Assembly (NCBI GenBank): GCA_001829005.1
Contig: MIAG01000001.1
Location: 62,001-126,000, forward strand
DNA: 64,000 nucleotides
Reading direction: 5' to 3'
Source: Sphingobacteriia bacterium RIFOXYC2_FULL_35_18
GTDB lineage: Bacteria > Bacteroidota > Bacteroidia > Chitinophagales > Chitinophagaceae
Part shown: positions 20,232 through 29,936 of the stretch, in pieces
Layout of the letters: the number at the start of each line of letters is the position of its first letter
Position numbering within the stretch: the stretch's first letter is position 1
Made by a program: the position numbers and the translations under genes
The notes under the pieces: model-generated
The model's database searches: none
What the model was told of the DNA's origin: nothing
Seen by the model: only the letters and a program-made list of their open reading frames with translations

Positions 20232-20732
20232 TTAGAAACGCTGTACATGCGCTTTTAGCAGTTTCCTTGCGAAGTGGATTCTGCTTTTGATGGTACCCAA
20301 AGGTTCTTCTAACATCTCTGCAATTTCATGGTACTTGTAGCCATCGAAATACAACAAAAATGGATTTCTGAAAATCTCTGGTAAATCATGAATGGCTTGT
20401 TTTACCTCTTTCATATTTATTCCAGCAATGGCTTCATTGGCAACAGCACCCTGATTAAAATCTAGTAAGAATTCGTTGGGAGTATTGTCGAAAATAGTTG
20501 CTTGCTTAGATTTTCTTCTGTAGTTGTTGATGAAAATATTACGCATAATCGTATACAACCATGCTTTAATATTTGTGCCAACATTGTACTTGTCTTTATT
20601 AGCCAATGCCCTAAACAAAGTTTCCTGGTAAAGGTCTTTGGCCGCTTCTTGATCGCGTGTTAAGGTAACCGCAAATGGTTTCAAAAAATCCGCATTATTA
20701 ACCAGCATTTGATTGAAATCTAGCGTAGACAT
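20232..20732 (-). CDS. ECF-type RNA polymerase sigma factor
   Basis: Sigma region 2 (AAKDLYQETLFRAL...NIKAWLYTIMRNIFINNYRR) and region 4 (LPEIFRNPFLLYFDGYKYHEIAEMLEEPLGTIKSRIHFARKLL). Confidence 0.9.
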   Translation of the reverse strand: MSTLDFNQMLVNNADFLKPFAVTLTRDQEAAKDLYQETLFRALANKDKYNVGTNIKAWLYTIMRNIFINNYRRKSKQATIFDNTPNEFLLDFNQGAVANEAIAGINMKEVKQAIHDLPEIFRNPFLLYFDGYKYHEIAEMLEEPLGTIKSRIHFARKLLKAHVQRF

Positions 20733-20784
20733 GGCGTATTGTTTAATTTATTAGAGCATAAAGCTAAACATAATATTCGGTATG

Positions 20785-20792
20785 CAAAGATA
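20785..20792 (-). promoter_or_regulatory. Candidate Bacteroidota -7 promoter box upstream of the ECF sigma/crt operon
   Basis: Minus strand TATCTTTG matches TAnnTTTG, about 50 nt upstream of the sigma start. No convincing -33 TTG at standard spacing. Confidence 0.45.
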
Positions 20793-20828
20793 TTTTTGTT
20801 TAATTTTTACTAAAGAAATGTGAAACAA

Positions 20829-20849
20829 AAAACCCGCTGATAGCGGGTT
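20829..20849 (-). terminator. Terminator between the MerR/B12 regulator and the ECF sigma gene
   Basis: Minus strand aacccgctatcagcgggttttttg: perfect stem plus T run just downstream of the regulator CDS. Confidence 0.8.
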
Positions 20850-20882
20850 GATTGATTGCTGTTTAAACATTAGACTTTTATG

Positions 20883-21761
20883 TTATAGCGCAGTCATGTA
20901 CTCCATAACTTCGGTTAACGACTTCTTAAATGATACATTTGTTGGAATTCGCTTCTTATAATTTTGGGTTAATGCACCTGAAACAATTACCTGAAACTCT
21001 GGTATTCTATTCTGCACATTTACAAGGAATTTTTCAAAATTGAAATTATTGGCCACTGAGGTTAAATGAGAATATAAAAGGTCGGGCTTTTTTAAAGTGG
21101 CCACATATTCCACATCTTTTAAGGGAACATTGGCACCCAAATAAATCACTTTAATTCCCCTGCTTTTAAATAGATAATAAGTAAATAAGACCCCTAGTTC
21201 ATGGTGTTCTCCTTCAGGCAAGAATACCAATACGGTCTTTTTGGGGTTTAAAGCTGATTGACAGGTTTCAATACCCATGATCAATTTCTGACGGATGATA
21301 TTGGTTACCAAATGCTCTTGCGCAGGGTTGATATGGTTGGTTATCCATAATATTCCGATGCGTTCCAAGAAAGGGAAAATGATTTGTGGGATTGTTTTCT
21401 CAATTCCTTTAGATTTGATATAACCATCTAAAAGCATTTCGAACTCCTCAATCTTCATATCAACCATACAACTGATTAACTCATTTACCATTCGCTCAAT
21501 TTGAGCTTGAGCTTGGTTTAAAGAGAGTGTTTTATCGCGCATTTCGGCGATACTCATCTTGTCGATATGAGAGATCTTAAACCCATACTTGTTCAATAAT
21601 GCAATATTGAGTACGGTCTTTAACTCATCACCTGAATAGTAACGGATATTGGTTTCTGTGCGCTGTGGGTTTAGGAACGAATACCGCTGTTCCCAAATAC
21701 GGATGGTATGCGCTTTAATACCCGACAGGTTTTCTAAATCTTTGATTGTAAAGGCATTCAT
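20883..21761 (-). CDS. MerR-family transcriptional regulator with cobalamin-binding domain (CarH/LitR-like)
   Basis: N-terminal MerR HTH (FTIKDLENLSGIKAHTIRIWEQRYSFLNPQRTETNIRYYSGDEL). B12-domain signatures Wx9EH (W-ITNHINPAQ-EH) and ExHxxG (EHHELG). Confidence 0.9.
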   Translation of the reverse strand: MNAFTIKDLENLSGIKAHTIRIWEQRYSFLNPQRTETNIRYYSGDELKTVLNIALLNKYGFKISHIDKMSIAEMRDKTLSLNQAQAQIERMVNELISCMVDMKIEEFEMLLDGYIKSKGIEKTIPQIIFPFLERIGILWITNHINPAQEHLVTNIIRQKLIMGIETCQSALNPKKTVLVFLPEGEHHELGVLFTYYLFKSRGIKVIYLGANVPLKDVEYVATLKKPDLLYSHLTSVANNFNFEKFLVNVQNRIPEFQVIVSGALTQNYKKRIPTNVSFKKSLTEVMEYMTAL

Positions 21762-21800
21762 ACCATAGTAACGCTGCGAATCCAGATTTGTTTAAAAGAT

Positions 21801-22664
21801 TTACAAAACCTTTAAACGCTTTAGGTATTCCCCATACCCACTCTTAGCATATTTCTCCCCTAAAAGCATCAATTGCGCTCTATCAATAAAGCCCATTCTG
21901 TAGGCAACTTCTTCAATACAACCTACTTTCTGGCTCTGGCGTTTTTCTATTACGCGAACAAATTCGCAAGCGTCAGCAAATGAATCAAAAGTACCCGTAT
22001 CTAACCAGGCGGTACCCCTATTCATGATACCTACTTGCAAAGTTCCTTTTTCTAAATAAACCCTGTTTACATCGGTGATTTCATATTCACCTCTAGGTGA
22101 AGGAGCTATATTTTTAGCTATTTCTACAACACTGTTGTCATAAAAATATAAGCCAGGCACTGCATAATTAGACTTAGGCTGCTTGGGTTTTTCTTCTATT
22201 GAAATCGCTTGCTTTTGTTCATTAAATTCTACCACACCATAACGCTCTGGATCATTTACTTCGTAAGCAAAAACAGCTGCTCCATTTACATCATTGAAAC
22301 TTTGTACCAACTTACTAAAGCCTGCACCGTAAAAAATATTGTCGCCTAATATCAAACAAACTTTATCGTTCCCGATAAATTTTTCTCCAATTACAAAAGC
22401 TTGTGCCAACCCATTTGGCTCGTGCTGTACTTCATAAGAAAAACTGCATCCGATTTCTGAACCATCTCCCAAGAGTCTTTTAAACTGGTCTTGATCTTGT
22501 GGTGTAGTAATGAATAAGATTTCTTTTATTCCTGCTAACATCAATACCGATAAGGGATAGTAAATCATTGGCTTATCATAAACAGGCATCAACTGTTTAC
22601 TGATTCCTTTGGTGATAGGATATAACCTAGTTCCTGATCCGCCTGCTAAAATGATTCCTTTCAT
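21801..22664 (-). CDS. rfbA: Glucose-1-phosphate thymidylyltransferase
   Basis: [46 protein letters not shown]. Confidence 0.96.
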   Translation of the reverse strand: MKGIILAGGSGTRLYPITKGISKQLMPVYDKPMIYYPLSVLMLAGIKEILFITTPQDQDQFKRLLGDGSEIGCSFSYEVQHEPNGLAQAFVIGEKFIGNDKVCLILGDNIFYGAGFSKLVQSFNDVNGAAVFAYEVNDPERYGVVEFNEQKQAISIEEKPKQPKSNYAVPGLYFYDNSVVEIAKNIAPSPRGEYEITDVNRVYLEKGTLQVGIMNRGTAWLDTGTFDSFADACEFVRVIEKRQSQKVGCIEEVAYRMGFIDRAQLMLLGEKYAKSGYGEYLKRLKVL

Positions 22665-22686
22665 AATATTGGTATTAAGCGTTGAA

Positions 22687-23244
22687 TTAAAATTCTAAAG
22701 TATTTACTGTATCGCGCAATAAAGGCAAAGTCAAATCTTTTTCGGATAACTTAATTTCATCTGGTGATAATTTCCAATCGATGGCTAAATCTGGATCGTT
22801 GTATATGATTCCGCCCTCTGATGCTTTATGGTAATAATTATCTACTTTATAAAAAAAAGTGGCTTGTTCACTTAATACAATGAATCCATGTGCAAACCCG
22901 CGTGGCACAAAAAATTGGGTTCGGCTCTCGCCCGTTAATTCTACTGCAACGTGCTGACCAAAGGTTTTAGAATCTTTGCGGAGGTCTACAGCAACATCCA
23001 GCACCGATCCACTCAACACCCTTACCAATTTAGCTTGGGCAAATTCACCATTTTGATAATGCAATCCACGTAACACCCCTTTAGAGGAATTGGATTGGTT
23101 ATCTTGAACAAAATCAATGGCCACTCCTGTTTTTTCTAGAAAAGTATTTCTATTAAAACTCTCAAAAAAATAACCACGACTATCACCAAAAAATGTGTCG
23201 TGAATAATAAAGCAACCTTCAATGGGGGTATATTCAATTTGCAT
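22687..23244 (-). CDS. rfbC: dTDP-4-dehydrorhamnose 3,5-epimerase
   Basis: [57 protein letters not shown]. Confidence 0.95.
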   Translation of the reverse strand: MQIEYTPIEGCFIIHDTFFGDSRGYFFESFNRNTFLEKTGVAIDFVQDNQSNSSKGVLRGLHYQNGEFAQAKLVRVLSGSVLDVAVDLRKDSKTFGQHVAVELTGESRTQFFVPRGFAHGFIVLSEQATFFYKVDNYYHKASEGGIIYNDPDLAIDWKLSPDEIKLSEKDLTLPLLRDTVNTLEF

Positions 23245-23246
23245 GA

Positions 23247-24302
23247 TTACTTATTGCTGTACATAGATTCATAATAGTGTTGATAGTTGCCGCTGGTTAC
23301 ATTGTTTAACCATTCTGTGTTGGCTAAAAACCAATCGATGGTTTCACTTAATCCTTCTTGGAAGGTAACACTTGGTTTCCAACCCAATTCACGATTTATT
23401 TTAGATGCGTCAATGGCATATCTTCTATCGTGGCCAGGTCTATCTTTAATATAAGTGATTAATTGCTCACTGGTACCTGCTGGCTTACCCAGTTTCTCGT
23501 CCATTTGGGTACACAATAACTTTACTAAGTCAATATTTTTCCATTCGTTAAATCCGCCAATATTATAAGTTTCTCCTGTTACACCTTTATGAAAAACCAT
23601 ATCAATGGCAATTGCATGATCTTTTACATACAACCAATCACGGGTATATAATCCATCTCCATAAACAGGCAATGGTTTGCCTTGTATGATATTATTGATA
23701 AATAAGGGGATCAATTTCTCCGGAAAATGAAATGGTCCATAGTTATTCGAGCAGTTAGATATTACCGTTTGTAAATGATAGGTTTCATGATACGCTCTTA
23801 CAAAATGATCAGATGAGGCTTTACTTGCTGAGTAAGGGGAGCGTGGATCATACGCAGTTTCTTCAGTAAACAATCCCTCGGCACCTAAGCTTCCATAAAC
23901 TTCATCGGTAGATACATGATAAAAACGATGATTGTTTAAATCTGCTGCCCATTTTTGCTTAGCAGTATTTAATAAATTTACCGTGCCAATTACATTAGTG
24001 TATACAAAATCTAAAGGGGAAACAATAGAGCGGTCTACATGCGACTCTGCCGCCAAATGAATTACATCGGTCACCTGGTATTGATCGAACAATTCCTCCA
24101 CCGCTTTTACATCCAAAATATTCACTTTGGCAAAACGATAATTGGGCTTGTTTTCTATATCTCTTAAATTTTCTAAGTTGCCCGCATAAGTAAGGGCATC
24201 TAGGTTGATGATTTGGTATTCAGGATATTTATTTACAAATAATCTTACAACGTGAGAGCCAATAAATCCTGCTCCACCAGTGATAACAATGTTTTTAGAC
24301 AT
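23247..24302 (-). CDS. rfbB: dTDP-glucose 4,6-dehydratase
   Basis: NIVITGGAGFIGSHVVRLF, LAAESHVDRSI, STDEVYGSL, YSASKASSDHFVRAYHETY. Confidence 0.96.
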   Translation of the reverse strand: MSKNIVITGGAGFIGSHVVRLFVNKYPEYQIINLDALTYAGNLENLRDIENKPNYRFAKVNILDVKAVEELFDQYQVTDVIHLAAESHVDRSIVSPLDFVYTNVIGTVNLLNTAKQKWAADLNNHRFYHVSTDEVYGSLGAEGLFTEETAYDPRSPYSASKASSDHFVRAYHETYHLQTVISNCSNNYGPFHFPEKLIPLFINNIIQGKPLPVYGDGLYTRDWLYVKDHAIAIDMVFHKGVTGETYNIGGFNEWKNIDLVKLLCTQMDEKLGKPAGTSEQLITYIKDRPGHDRRYAIDASKINRELGWKPSVTFQEGLSETIDWFLANTEWLNNVTSGNYQHYYESMYSNK

Positions 24303-24359
24303 AATGTATTTCTTAATAATATAAAGGTACTATTTTGTACGCTTGTTTAACTTTTTACC

Positions 24360-25295
24360 CTAATTATTCCATGGTGCGTTTTTAACCAATTCATACACCA
24401 TTGAAATGCCTTGATGCAAGTCTATCCTAGCTTTCCAGCCAAATTGATTAATCTTCGTGACGTCCATTAATTTTCGAGGAGTACCATCTGGTTTGGATAA
24501 GTCTAACACAATTTCTCCGGTATAACCAGTTACTTGCTTTACCATTTGGGCTAATTCTAAAATAGTAACATCTATACCTGTTCCAATATTGACTAATCCT
24601 TTTTCATTATAGTGCTCCATCAAGTACATACATGCTTCTGCTAAATCATCAACATGCAGAAATTCTCTTTTGGGTGTTCCAGTTCCCCAAATAGTAACCG
24701 ATGGGTCGTTATTTTCTTTAGCCGTGATAAACTTTCGAAGCATTGCAGGCAGCACATGGCTTTTTTCTAAATCGTAATTATCGTTGGGGCCATATAAGTT
24801 GGTGGGCATGGCAGAAATAAAATTACAGCCATACTGTGCTCGGTAACTATCGCATAATTCGATGCCAGCAATTTTTGCAATCGCATAAGGTTGGTTGGTT
24901 TCCTCTAAATAACCACTTAATAGGTATTCTTCTTTTAAAGGCTGTGGCGCCATTTTTGGATAAATACAAGAGGAGCCCAAAAACAATAATTTTTCTACCC
25001 CATTAACATAACTCTGATGAATAATATTGCTCTCCATCATTAGGTTATCATAAATGAATTCTGCCCGATAAGTATTATTGGCAACTATACCACCTACTTT
25101 GGCTGCAGCTAAAAAAACATAAGCTGGTTTTTGGGTTGCAAAAAAATCGGCTACAGCTTGTTGATTTCTCAAGTCTAATTCAGCAGAAGTTCGTGTAATA
25201 ATATTAGTGAATCCCGCTGCTTTTAATTGTCTAACAATAGCACTTCCAACCATTCCTCTATGGCCTGCTACATATACACTTGCATTCTTATTCAT
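24360..25295 (-). CDS. fcl: GDP-L-fucose synthase
   Basis: [66 protein letters not shown]. Confidence 0.95.
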   Translation of the reverse strand: MNKNASVYVAGHRGMVGSAIVRQLKAAGFTNIITRTSAELDLRNQQAVADFFATQKPAYVFLAAAKVGGIVANNTYRAEFIYDNLMMESNIIHQSYVNGVEKLLFLGSSCIYPKMAPQPLKEEYLLSGYLEETNQPYAIAKIAGIELCDSYRAQYGCNFISAMPTNLYGPNDNYDLEKSHVLPAMLRKFITAKENNDPSVTIWGTGTPKREFLHVDDLAEACMYLMEHYNEKGLVNIGTGIDVTILELAQMVKQVTGYTGEIVLDLSKPDGTPRKLMDVTKINQFGWKARIDLHQGISMVYELVKNAPWNN

Positions 25296-26403
25296 GTTCT
25301 TTCTCTATAGTGAATCCGTTGTTTTGCAACAACTGTTCTTTTTTAAATACAATAATATCTGCTGCCACCATTTCTTTTACCATTTCGGCTAATGTATACT
25401 GTGGCGTCCAATTTAATTTTGTTTTTGCCTTGGTTGCATCGCCAATTAATAAGTCTACTTCAGTTGGGCGATAATAACGTGGGTCTACTTTTACAACAGC
25501 TTGTCCCAATTTCATTCCTTGGGTGGTTGTATTATTTATTTTACTGATCACTCCAACTTCATTCACCCCTTCTCCTGTAAAACTTAATTCAACCCCCACT
25601 TCTGCAAATGCCATTTTTACAAAATCTCTGATATAAGTGGTAATGCCTGTTGCCAAAACAAAATCCTCTGGCGTTTCTTGTTGTAGCATGCGCCACATAC
25701 CTTCTACATAATCTTTAGCATGCCCCCAATCTCTTTGTGCATCTAGGTTTCCAAGGTAAAGGGTTTCTTGTAACCCCATCGAAATTCTGGCTACTGCTCT
25801 AGTAATTTTTCTAGTTACAAATGTTTCTCCGCGCAATGGACTTTCATGATTGAATAAAATTCCATTACAAGCATACATACCATAAGCTTCTCGATAATTA
25901 ACCGTAATCCAATAAGCATATAATTTAGCTACCGCATAAGGACTTCTTGGATAAAACGGCGTGGTTTCACTTTGTGGAACCGCTTGTACTAAACCGTACA
26001 ATTCAGAAGTAGATGCCTGATAAAATTTAGTCTTCTTAGTTAAGCCCAATAATCGAATGGCCTCTAAAATTCTAAGCGCCCCAACTCCATCTGCATTAGC
26101 AGTATATTCTGGGGTTTCAAAACTAACATGCACGTGACTCATTGCAGCTAAATTGTAAATTTCATCTGGCTGCACTTCTTGTATAATTCTTATTAAATTA
26201 GTGCTGTCGGTAAGGTCTCCATAATGCAATACCATATGACGATCGGGTATATGTGGATCCTCATAAAAATGATCAATTCTCTGTGTATTAAACAAAGAAC
26301 TTCTGCGCTTGATCCCATGTACTTCATAGCCTTTCTTCAGCAGTAATTCTGCTAAATACGCACCGTCTTGTCCGGTTATCCCTGTTATTAATGCTTTTTT
26401 CAT
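25288..26403 (-). CDS. gmd: GDP-mannose 4,6-dehydratase
   Basis: [75 protein letters not shown]. Start set at the internal Met. Confidence 0.96.
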   Translation of the reverse strand: MKKALITGITGQDGAYLAELLLKKGYEVHGIKRRSSLFNTQRIDHFYEDPHIPDRHMVLHYGDLTDSTNLIRIIQEVQPDEIYNLAAMSHVHVSFETPEYTANADGVGALRILEAIRLLGLTKKTKFYQASTSELYGLVQAVPQSETTPFYPRSPYAVAKLYAYWITVNYREAYGMYACNGILFNHESPLRGETFVTRKITRAVARISMGLQETLYLGNLDAQRDWGHAKDYVEGMWRMLQQETPEDFVLATGITTYIRDFVKMAFAEVGVELSFTGEGVNEVGVISKINNTTTQGMKLGQAVVKVDPRYYRPTEVDLLIGDATKAKTKLNWTPQYTLAEMVKEMVAADIIVFKKEQLLQNNGFTIEKEHE

Positions 26404-26499
26404 GACACTGAATTGATGCAAATATGCAACCTTAAATGCATATCTATATAAATTGGCTCACTAAAGCATTTGAATTATCTTAGCTACAACAGTTTAATT

Positions 26500-27651
26500 A
26501 TGGGTAATAGATACTATTCCTTAGATGTTTTTAGGGGGGCTACAGTGGCACTCATGATCTTGGTAAATAATCCAGGTAGTTGGAGCCATATTTTTGGGCC
26601 TTTAAAACATGCCCCATGGCATGGTGTAACGCCTACCGATTTAGTGTTTCCGTTCTTCTTATTTGCCGTTGGAAATGCAATGGCTTTTGTAATGCCGCGC
26701 TTTGAAGCTGCTGGTGCTGCTGAGTTTTGGAAAAAAGTGATTAAACGCACTTTACTCATTTTTGGAATTGGGGTACTACTACATTGGAGTCCATTTATTA
26801 AATGGGATGGCGATCAATTGGTAGGGAAATCTTGGGAAAATGTGCGGATTTTAGGTGTTCTTCAAAGAATTGCACTTTGTTATTTCTTTGCTTCTGTGAT
26901 CGTTTTTTATGGCAAAACCAAGGGAGCGTATATTATTGGGATGTCTATTTTATTACTTTATTGGTTCGCTTGTTATGCCTTGGGAGCAGATGGAGACCCT
27001 TATAGTTTGCAGGGTTGGTTTGGCAACCCCATTGATATTGATATTTTAGGTGTTACCCATATTTATAAAGGCGAAGGGGTTCCTTTTGATCCCGAAGGAT
27101 TTATGAGTACCCCTGCTGCCATTGTGCAAGTAATTTTTGGATTTTTGGTGGGTCAGTATATTCAATTAAAAGGGAAGAATACCGATATGTTGAGTGGTTT
27201 ATTAGTGGCGGGTCTTGTTTTAACCTTTACAGGCTATTGCTGGGACTTAGTATTCCCTATCAACAAAAAAATATGGACCAGTAGTTACACCATTTATACC
27301 ACTGGCTTGGCCATACTAACCATTGGAGTAATGATTTATGCTATTGAGTTTAAAGGGGCTAAAGGTGCTTGGAGTAGATTCTTTGATGTATTTGGAAAAA
27401 ACCCTTTATTCATTTTTGTTTTAAGTGGTTTTTTACCTAGAGTATTAGGAATGTTTAGATGGGTAAATGAAACGGATGCCGATGGTACCAAACATTACAC
27501 TTCTTTCTTACCCTGGTTTTACAATACTTTATGCAAACCCATTGCCAATGACCCTAGAGTAGGCTCATTGGTTTACGCCTTATTAATGATTGGATTTTAT
27601 TGGCTCATCGTTTATGTACTAGACAAGAAAAAAATCTATATCAAAGTGTAA
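26500..27651 (+). CDS. Membrane acyltransferase, heparan-alpha-glucosaminide N-acetyltransferase-like (DUF5009/NagX-like)
   Basis: YYSLDVFRGATVALMILVNNPGSWSHIFGPLKHAPWHGVTPTDLVFPFFLFAVGNAMAF; multi-TM. Confidence 0.85.
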   Translation: MGNRYYSLDVFRGATVALMILVNNPGSWSHIFGPLKHAPWHGVTPTDLVFPFFLFAVGNAMAFVMPRFEAAGAAEFWKKVIKRTLLIFGIGVLLHWSPFIKWDGDQLVGKSWENVRILGVLQRIALCYFFASVIVFYGKTKGAYIIGMSILLLYWFACYALGADGDPYSLQGWFGNPIDIDILGVTHIYKGEGVPFDPEGFMSTPAAIVQVIFGFLVGQYIQLKGKNTDMLSGLLVAGLVLTFTGYCWDLVFPINKKIWTSSYTIYTTGLAILTIGVMIYAIEFKGAKGAWSRFFDVFGKNPLFIFVLSGFLPRVLGMFRWVNETDADGTKHYTSFLPWFYNTLCKPIANDPRVGSLVYALLMIGFYWLIVYVLDKKKIYIKV

Positions 27652-27691
27652 CAGCAAAATACTTTGTAGCGAAACAATTTTCAAAATTATT

Positions 27692-28150
27692 CTACCGAAT
27701 TTTCCGAGCTGGATTTCCTGCATATACGCCCGGCTCTGTAATATCTTTAGTTACCACCGACCCTGCCCCTATGACCACTTGGTCGCAAATATGTACAGGC
27801 AGAATTGTGGCATTACTGCCAATAGAAACATGGTTGCCAATGCGTGTTGGTTGCCATTTTGTTTGATCACCTGCAGGTTTTCCTTCTGTAAATAAATCAT
27901 TGATAAACATCACGCCATGCCCAATAAAACAATCATTTCCTATGGTGACTAAACTACAAATAAAACTATGCGACTGTATTTTACATCGCTCGCCTATATA
28001 CACGTCTTTTTGAATTTCGGTGAATGGCCCAACAAAAGAGTCGTGCCCAATATGGCATTCGTAAATATTAGCAGGTCCAACAACGGTTACATTTTTTCCA
28101 AATTGAACCTCTCTAACAGATGACTCAATTAAATTAAAAGTAGGTAACAT
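27692..28150 (-). CDS. Left-handed beta-helix acyltransferase (WbpD-like sugar N-acetyltransferase family)
   Basis: Hexapeptide repeats: VTIGNDCFIGHGVMFINDLF, RIGNHVSIGSNATILPVHICDQVVIGAGSVVTKDI. Confidence 0.85.
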   Translation of the reverse strand: MLPTFNLIESSVREVQFGKNVTVVGPANIYECHIGHDSFVGPFTEIQKDVYIGERCKIQSHSFICSLVTIGNDCFIGHGVMFINDLFTEGKPAGDQTKWQPTRIGNHVSIGSNATILPVHICDQVVIGAGSVVTKDITEPGVYAGNPARKIR

Positions 28151-28180
28151 AGTACTTGAATTTTATTCAAGTTAATTCAA

Positions 28181-29209
28181 TTATCGTGCCTGATATATGA
28201 GATTAATCAGGTCAATCGTGTCCTTAGCCTCTTCAATTGTTGTGTAATAAGGAGTTTGATGCAACAGGGTGTTGATTAAACTATTGTATACCTGATAATG
28301 ATTTCGCATGCTGCCTTTATACTGACCGTAATCGTTGGCTGAAAACTGCTCTTTATTGATTGTATCCAATTGTATTTGCAATATAGAAGCCAACTCAACA
28401 TCATCAACTTCAAACTCCAATGTATTTAAATAAGAACCGCCAGCCTTAACAATTCCCTTCAAAGAAAAAATAGTAAGTGACCCTTCCCTATTTACAGAAG
28501 GTTCATTTACTGAGTAGTCCATGCTAGCTTTTATTCCAGACTCAAATTCCAATTGAATATGTCCTTCGTCTTCAAATTCAATTAATCCCTGGTGATTCCT
28601 GTTTTTAAATTGTCCTTCTGCAGTTTTTACCCTTCCAAATAACCAACAAAGCAGGTCTATAAAATGGCTAAACTGGGTGAACAAAGTGCCTCCATCTAAT
28701 GCCATTGTTCCATGCCAACTATTTGTATAATAACTGGCCGGTCTATGCCAAAAGCAATTTATTTGAACATGATCAATATTACCCAATACTTTCTTTTGCA
28801 ATAATTCATGAATCAGTTTCACAGGTGGATTGAATCGATTCTGCATGACCGAAAAAATTTGTTTTCCGGTTTGATTAGCTACTGATTGCATTTGTTGAAT
28901 GGCTGCTCCTGTAAGTGCAATGGGCTTTTCTACTAAAACATGATACCCAGCTTGCATTGCTTCAATGGCTTGTTCCGCATGCAATCCGTTGGGAGTAGCT
29001 ATTACCACTACATCTAATTTTTGTACTGAAGTATATAATGCTGAACTGGTTTCAAAAAATGGAACCCCATATTGATCACCCATTTTTTTGGCTTTAGCAA
29101 GATTGGTATCAACTACTGCAACCAAAATTCCTACACGGGTTATTTGTGTAGCATGTTCTGTAGCAATATTGCCACAACCAATCAGTGCAAAATGAATAGG
29201 TGTATGCAT
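28181..29209 (-). CDS. Gfo/Idh/MocA family oxidoreductase (WbpB-like)
   Basis: FALIGCGNIATEHATQI, VVIATPNGLHAEQAIEAMQAGYHVLVEKPIALT. Confidence 0.88.
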   Translation of the reverse strand: MHTPIHFALIGCGNIATEHATQITRVGILVAVVDTNLAKAKKMGDQYGVPFFETSSALYTSVQKLDVVVIATPNGLHAEQAIEAMQAGYHVLVEKPIALTGAAIQQMQSVANQTGKQIFSVMQNRFNPPVKLIHELLQKKVLGNIDHVQINCFWHRPASYYTNSWHGTMALDGGTLFTQFSHFIDLLCWLFGRVKTAEGQFKNRNHQGLIEFEDEGHIQLEFESGIKASMDYSVNEPSVNREGSLTIFSLKGIVKAGGSYLNTLEFEVDDVELASILQIQLDTINKEQFSANDYGQYKGSMRNHYQVYNSLINTLLHQTPYYTTIEEAKDTIDLINLIYQAR

Positions 29210-29928
29210 TAAAAAAATAAGCTGGCTGCTTTGGTTAAACTTTCAGGCTTTCCTACATCTAGTAATAATGCACCGGTATGATCAAAACAATAAATATTTT
29301 CTGTAGCACATAAGTCTAGGTAAACATCTACCATCGAAAATTTTCCCTCTTGTTTTATTTTTGCAAATAGGGATTGTTGTACAACATGAATTCCACTAAA
29401 TGCTCTACTGTGTAAGCCACTGGTATCAAGGCCTGCAGGCTTTACTTCGCCTGTTCCTTCGTGCTTCCACCCTTTTAATTTGCTGTCGTCTCCAAACAAA
29501 AAATACCTTGAAGTGGTTCTTTGTGATACTGCCAATGTTGCCAATGCATTTGTTTGCTTGTGTTGCTGTATCATTTGGTCTAATTGCATATTCGTTAAAA
29601 TATCTGCATTCATGATAACCAACTGCTCTTCATCTTTAAAAAAATGCGCTGCTTTCTTTAAACCTCCACCCGTTTCTAAAACTTCATCTGATTCATCTGA
29701 AATAAAAATAGTAGATCCCCATCCATCATTGGTTTCAATTGCTTCAATTATTTGACTAGCAAAATGGTGCACATTCACTACCACTTCCTTAATTCCATAT
29801 TGTTGTAAGTACAATATATTCCGCTCTAATAACGACTTCCCATTTACTTGGGCCAATGCCTTAGGATGCTTATCTGTCCAAGGTTTCAGCCTGCTCCCCA
29901 ATCCCGCTGCAAAAATCATTGCTTTCAT
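29209..29928 (-). CDS. Nucleotidyltransferase, MurU-like (NDP-sugar synthase)
   Basis: MKAMIFAAGLGSRLKPWTDKHPKALAQVNGKSLLERNI: LGxGxRxxPxTxxxPKxL signature; next to an AmgK-like kinase. Confidence 0.82.
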   Translation of the reverse strand: MKAMIFAAGLGSRLKPWTDKHPKALAQVNGKSLLERNILYLQQYGIKEVVVNVHHFASQIIEAIETNDGWGSTIFISDESDEVLETGGGLKKAAHFFKDEEQLVIMNADILTNMQLDQMIQQHKQTNALATLAVSQRTTSRYFLFGDDSKLKGWKHEGTGEVKPAGLDTSGLHSRAFSGIHVVQQSLFAKIKQEGKFSMVDVYLDLCATENIYCFDHTGALLLDVGKPESLTKAASLFF

Positions 29929-29936
29929 ACGATGCT

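Noticed and set aside
28151-28172. Short inverted repeat acttgaa-tttta-ttcaagt between two operon genes
   Set aside because: 7-bp AT-rich arms without a T-run; could occur by chance and no function can be supported.
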